From: Pelargonium cotyledonis
Lineage: Eukaryota > Streptophyta > Magnoliopsida > Geraniales > Geraniaceae
DNA length: 20,643 nucleotides
Assembly (NCBI GenBank): GCA_036897625.1
Contig: JAYMTA010001316.1
Span: forward strand, 1-20,643
Direction of reading: 5' to 3'
Part shown: positions 16,911 to 20,643 of the stretch, piece by piece
Numbering within the stretch: position 1 is the stretch's first letter
How the letters are laid out: each line of letters opens with the position of its first letter
Made by a program: the position numbers and the translations under genes
Notes under the pieces: model-generated
Told to the model about the DNA's origin: nothing
Seen by the model: only the letters and a program-made list of their open reading frames with translations
Databases searched by the model: none

Positions 16911-19010
16911 TTATCCTTTCCACCTGTCAAATGCTGCCGGGGTAATAGGAATTACACCATCTGGGGATACAAGAGCATCCACTGGAATGTCATTTGGAGT
17001 AGTTGGTATAACATCATTCATGATCTGCACAGAATATGAAAGCGCAACTGCAAGACCAGGCCAAATTTTCGAAATATAACAACGATATCAGATTATCAGG
17101 GTCAGAAGGACCCCCAATAATGTGATTCAATTCGTATTATAGAAAAGAAAAGTAACAGAAATGGGATATTACCAAAGAGAGGTTGCTTCCAATTCCTCTC
17201 CTTTGCAAGCTCTTGGTATTTATTCAGGAAGGTATCATAATAGCTTTTAGTTTCCACCACATACATCATCAGGAAAGATGTGTAAATAAAATTAGAACAC
17301 TGATATAGAATATAAGTCCACCAAAGAAACAAATATCTAATTTAAGTGAAAAATTGCACATGTTGTACCCAGAAGGAAAATGGTATGTAATGCTGAATGG
17401 AGGAATCACGAATTATCCAAGACCCAAGCAGCTAGTTATGGTATATGGGACACTGGGAGAGAGGCTGGCCAATCAAGTATGGTCCAAGGCTTAGGATGAA
17501 AAACATAATAGGATCTTGCAAATCACAAGGGTGAATCAGATGGTGCTTATGCACATTGTGCATGATATCCATGGTCATCACTATACACTATTTTTGAAAA
17601 TAAATGAATGACCTACCCTCCACCACGACCCATGCGTCTTCCCTGTCGATCAAATGCAAGACCTGTTAATTGAAAAAGGGTTGTATCACTACAACTTCGT
17701 TACACATAAGAGCCATCATGTAGATTCAAAACCAAAGCAGAAAAAAAGTTTACCCGGTAAAAGAAACAAGTCAACTGGATCATTTGCCAGCATCACTGCA
17801 CCGAGAGATAATAGTCATGAATTTGAGCTCCACGTATCTAATAATTATGAATATAATCCCAATAAAAAGAACCAAGTAAACAAACAAAAATCTGTTCTTT
17901 CGTAGCAAAGAAGGTTCCAGTCCACAAACTTTGTAAGTTTGGGAAAAGCAGTGAAATTTTAACATAAAATTTCGCAGCAGAAAGACCACTTAAGAGACAC
18001 ATAAATGGTACAACTATATGTAAGGTTCAGTACACCTGAACAACTTCTATATAATTTATAGCCTGATTCTCACAACAGTACTATTAGTGGATTCAGCCTC
18101 ATGAAGCAAATTTTATATGAATATTAAACACACAGTTCGGTTTGAAGTCATAGCAAAAATAAAAGAGTAAAAACCAATGCTGTCACTACCATTGATCACC
18201 CTTAACATAGGACCCTAAACCTAGCAATAAGGTGGATGCTTCAACAATCGAATAAAAATGCTTTGAAAAATTTACAATAGAAAAGTTACCATCTTCACGG
18301 TCGTTTCCATTAGCATCTACCGAGCCTGGTTCCAAAATGTTCATTGAATTTGCAATCATATCATCAACACTTGATATGTTGAGCATCCGCATGTGACAAT
18401 TCTTGTCTTCCACTCGTGGAACATAAAGCTTCTTCAAGAACTGTTGGTGATCATCTTCAGCTGAAAATAACAATTACTTTCACAAGTCGAACAACAAATA
18501 TGCGCATAGAGTAAAGGTCACCTATTTTACCTTTGGCAGGATTTTGCAGAATATGTGACAATATTTTTGATGTGTCAACCTCTCGCAAAGCACTACAGCT
18601 AATATATCCACATAATCTCTTACTAGACTTGAACCATGGAGATTCCAGGATAATCTTTTGAATTGCTTCATCTGAAAACAATTTGGGTTACTAATTATTT
18701 AGGACATCTTCAAGTTAATGACTAAGTTCAAGGAACTTAAACATATTAGGGTTCACTTTCCTCAACCTCTCATACAACAGATCCAAATTAAGAAATCAGT
18801 TGTACTGAAATGATAATCAAAACATCATACACATGATCAACATCCAATATCAAATCTACAAAGCACATGAAAAACGGTGATGGTACCTTGTTGGGATCTG
18901 AGGATTGGGTCCATAGACTTGAGGTCCTTGCGGACTTTGGATCGGAGGATCCGTTTCTGCTTGAAGATGGACTCCAAATGGTCGATTTCTTCCGGGATTT
19001 TGCTCGTCAT
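16911..19010 (-). CDS. 5FCL: 5-formyltetrahydrofolate cyclo-ligase (5-FCL), seven coding exons
   Basis: The enzyme uses ATP to turn 5-formyl-tetrahydrofolate into 5,10-methenyl-tetrahydrofolate, returning this inhibitory storage folate to one-carbon metabolism. Plant 5-FCL acts mainly in mitochondria. Coding exons, minus strand: 19010-18887, 18671-18531, 18460-18290, 17795-17754, 17662-17617, 17243-17173, 17047-16911; every intron is GT-AG. They join to 732 bp, 243 residues and a TAA stop, with no interruption. Family signs are 'FKQKRILRSKVRKDLKSMD' (residues 16-34), 'PWFKSSKRLCGYISCSALRE', 'KKLYVPRVEDKN', 'DPVDLFLLPGLAFDRQGRRM' and the nucleotide-binding GRGGGYYD (171-178), then 'DIPVDALVSPDGVIPITPAA'. 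The ATG at 19010 has A at -3 and is the first in-frame ATG after an upstream stop. The length is that of the mature enzyme. A basic, acid-free leader precedes it in frame, but without an ATG. A TATA-like 'ctctataac' lies near 19205-19197. Confidence 0.93.
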
Positions 19011-19110
19011 CTTCAGAGTGCGTTTCGCGGCGGCGGTACGCGGGTTGAGCAGGAGCGATTTTGTCACTAGTTTAGTGCGCAAGCCCGTGTCATCACCAAT
19101 TCAGCGTTGT
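19011..19110 (-). promoter_or_regulatory. Leader of 5-FCL with presequence-like codons and a short upstream ORF
   Basis: Between an in-frame TGA (about 19106) and the ATG at 19010 the 5-FCL frame stays open. From 19079 it reads RTKLVTKSLLLNPRTAAAKR then TLK: seven basic and no acidic residues, much like a mitochondrial transit peptide. The only upstream ATG here (about 19096) is in another frame and opens MTRACALN followed by TAG, an eight-codon upstream ORF overlapping this stretch. Either the leader is translated from a non-AUG codon, or the targeting start has been lost or misread by a small indel. Confidence 0.55.
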
Positions 19111-19299
19111 CCTTGTTTCCTTTTCAACCTTTGTGACACTCAAGAGTCAGCGCCAACTCAACTCATTATTACTACTTCCATTTCAAATTAACCGGCGTTA
19201 TAGAGTTTTTCACAAATATTAACGAAAGATCTTAAATGATTTTTTTACTTTTAAATAATGACAAAAAACTCATTATGCACTACTAAAATATGAATGTTA
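19111..19299. other. Upstream region of 5-FCL
   Basis: It should contain the promoter on the minus strand. Apart from the TATA-like 'ctctataac' near 19205-19197 I see no strong regulatory motif. No gene is present on the plus strand. Confidence 0.35.
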
Positions 19300-20362
19300 A
19301 AAACGTTTTAGACAATCAATTTTTAGGTGCATGAACTTTGATGATGTACATATAAGTCTTTTTGACAAATTTTGTGTAAATAGATGCGTAAACTTTTACT
19401 TTTGATAAATGAAGTCAAATTCAACAATGGCGTTAACTTTTTCTGTCAAAAATAATTATGTAGCAGTTTATTTGTCATTTTTTAGATGCCAAGCATGACA
19501 TGGACATTGATACTATGTCATTTTTGTGCACAAGATATTAAAATAACTAGTAAAATAACCCTTGCAATAAAATAAATTATAAAATAAAATATATGATGAT
19601 TTTTCTCCAACGACATTAGAAATAAAAAAACTAAGAGATAGGCAATATTTAAATATATAATGAAAACATGGTTCTTGAACTAAGGAGACTAAAAAAGGCA
19701 AAGGCAAAAAGTTGAACTTTAGAATGATATTTCTAGTAGATATACAAATTGAACTAGCATTTGTAAAGGACTCAGATCTGGCGATGTGCAAGCAGATCTA
19801 ACGACGAACAAATTCAGCATCCTAGCGAGCTTCGGCCTTCCGTCGCCGTCCAAATTTTCATGCCCGCTGCTTCCTCTACTGCCGTAAGATCTATCGTTGG
19901 CCGCTGTATGCCAAATGGACTGCCAGTATCTGCCGACCAAGCTTCATATTTGTATCTCTCTTCTTCATCCATGGATGCCGACGTCCTCGCGAGATGTGGA
20001 TTGTTGGCCAAGTATGCTCCGTCTCTATATCTGCTTTGTCATCAAACAACAGCAACAACAATGATGCTCTCCTCTTCCTCGAACGAGAGCAACGACAACA
20101 ATGAAGGTGACCTTTGTTTCTCTCTCCTTCATCCATGGAAGTCTGCTCCGTCGAGCTTAGATATGAGTTGTGCAACATCGAGCTCTGACATGAGCTATTA
20201 TGACATGTCATCTTTGTCGACCTCATCAAAGAAGCCCCCAAGCTGTTGTTGCCAGTGAGACAGAGAAGACCACACCATCGTCCGAGCAAATCTGTGTGAG
20301 CTTCCATCATCGGAGACAGACCAACAGAAAAGATGAACAATTCTATTTTTTTTTTCAAAATG
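19300..20362. mobile_element. MULE-like element, one end and GC-rich interior
   Basis: At about 19318-19510 is a sequence with the style of a plant MULE terminal repeat: 'taggtgcatgaactttgatg', 'aagtcaaattcaacaatggc', 'gttaactttttctgtcaaaa', then 'gccaagcatgacatgg'. It contains a loose repeat of 'gatg..taaactt' blocks. From about 19790 to 20340 the DNA turns GC-richer, as in the cargo zones of the other MULEs. Overlapping frames of 132 codons (19860-20258, plus) and 155 codons (20358-19891, minus) read through it. Both are rich in Ser or Arg/Leu, without a recognised domain, and mirror-image open frames like these are usual for such cargo. No matching right end was found. Confidence 0.4.
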
Positions 20363-20417
20363 TTAAGGGCTCGTTTAGCTAGAAATTTGTTTGTTAGTAT
20401 AATTTTGTGTTAAATTT

Positions 20418-20643
20418 TGTGATAACTCGCATTTTGTGCTAGTTATCTGATCCTAAATCATACTAAATCTAGCATGTTACGTGTATTTTTATCTCTTGTT
20501 TGGGCCTAATTGTGGTTAATTTGATTAAATATTCATTTTGTGGCTCATTCAAGTGCGTTAGTGTACTTTTTGTGTTTTTAGCTTATTTTCGGTAGTTTTA
20601 GTGTATTTTATGTATATTTTGCCTCTTTTACGTGCGCCGGGTT
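20418..20643 (+). mobile_element. Possible start of an LTR (fossil), runs off the window
   Basis: The sequence begins 'tgtgataactcgcattttgt' and continues AT-rich with 'ttgtttgggcctaattgtgg'. A start in TG(TG)ATAACTCGCA recalls 5' ends of LTRs in the plant Gypsy Tat/Athila group. Only about 226 bp are in view, with no second end, so family and state cannot be judged. Confidence 0.3.

Noticed and set aside
16911-19082. Starting 5-FCL at the TTG at 19082 as the default annotation
   Set aside because: Without evidence of non-AUG initiation the first in-frame ATG (19010) is safer; the longer form is kept as a finding.
19860-20358. A 132-codon plus-strand and a 155-codon minus-strand protein
   Set aside because: They overlap on opposite strands, are of biased composition, and lie in a zone resembling MULE cargo; neither has a domain.
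20363-20400. 'gggctcgtttagctag' as a hAT- or PIF-type terminal repeat
   Set aside because: No matching inverted end or target duplication lies in the window.

Overview
The window looks like nuclear DNA of a flowering plant, probably a eudicot. The signs are AT-rich intergenic DNA full of Mutator-like (MULE), CACTA, LINE and LTR-type remains, a multi-exon nuclear gene with short GT-AG introns, and exon 1 of a plant-specific bHLH transcription-factor family. Only one host gene reads through whole: 5-formyltetrahydrofolate cyclo-ligase (5-FCL), minus strand, seven coding exons between 16911 and 19010, giving an uninterrupted 243-residue protein.

Layout. 1-895: right part of a MULE cut by the window edge. 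896-1790: decayed coding-like DNA of unknown family. 1795-1995: AGCT-rich repeats. About 2000-3230: LTR-like sequence with a TATA box. 3250-3322: (CAA)n. 3374-5100: AT-rich imperfect repeats, interrupted by a complete non-autonomous MULE (3554-4734). 5150-5430: GC-rich patch with a (GA)n run. 5436-7330 (minus): decayed CACTA (En/Spm) transposase with TNP2, DUF4218-like and DUF4216-like parts. 8022-8472: minisatellite of about 45 bp. 9061-9699 and 9775-10846: two more non-autonomous MULEs with long inverted ends and 9-bp target duplications. 11065-13130 (minus): wreck of an L1-type LINE whose ORF1 carries an RRM. 13310-13660: orphan MULE-like ends. 13774-14049: exon 1 of a bHLH79-like gene, with no bHLH domain downstream. 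14050-16540: no gene recognised, apart from a coding relic near 16130-16240 related to the one near 930-1050. 16911-19010: 5-FCL. 19300-20360: one end and GC-rich interior of another MULE. About 20418 to the edge: possible start of an LTR.

The window is mainly a record of nested and neighbouring transposons beside one housekeeping folate gene. The MULEs share a design: long inverted ends, 20-bp tandem repeats inside the ends, and a GC-rich cargo that differs even between members with the same ends. I found no convincing new biological system. The points most worth checking are that MULE architecture, the 5-FCL leader (a basic, presequence-like stretch in frame with the gene but without an in-frame ATG), and the isolated bHLH exon.
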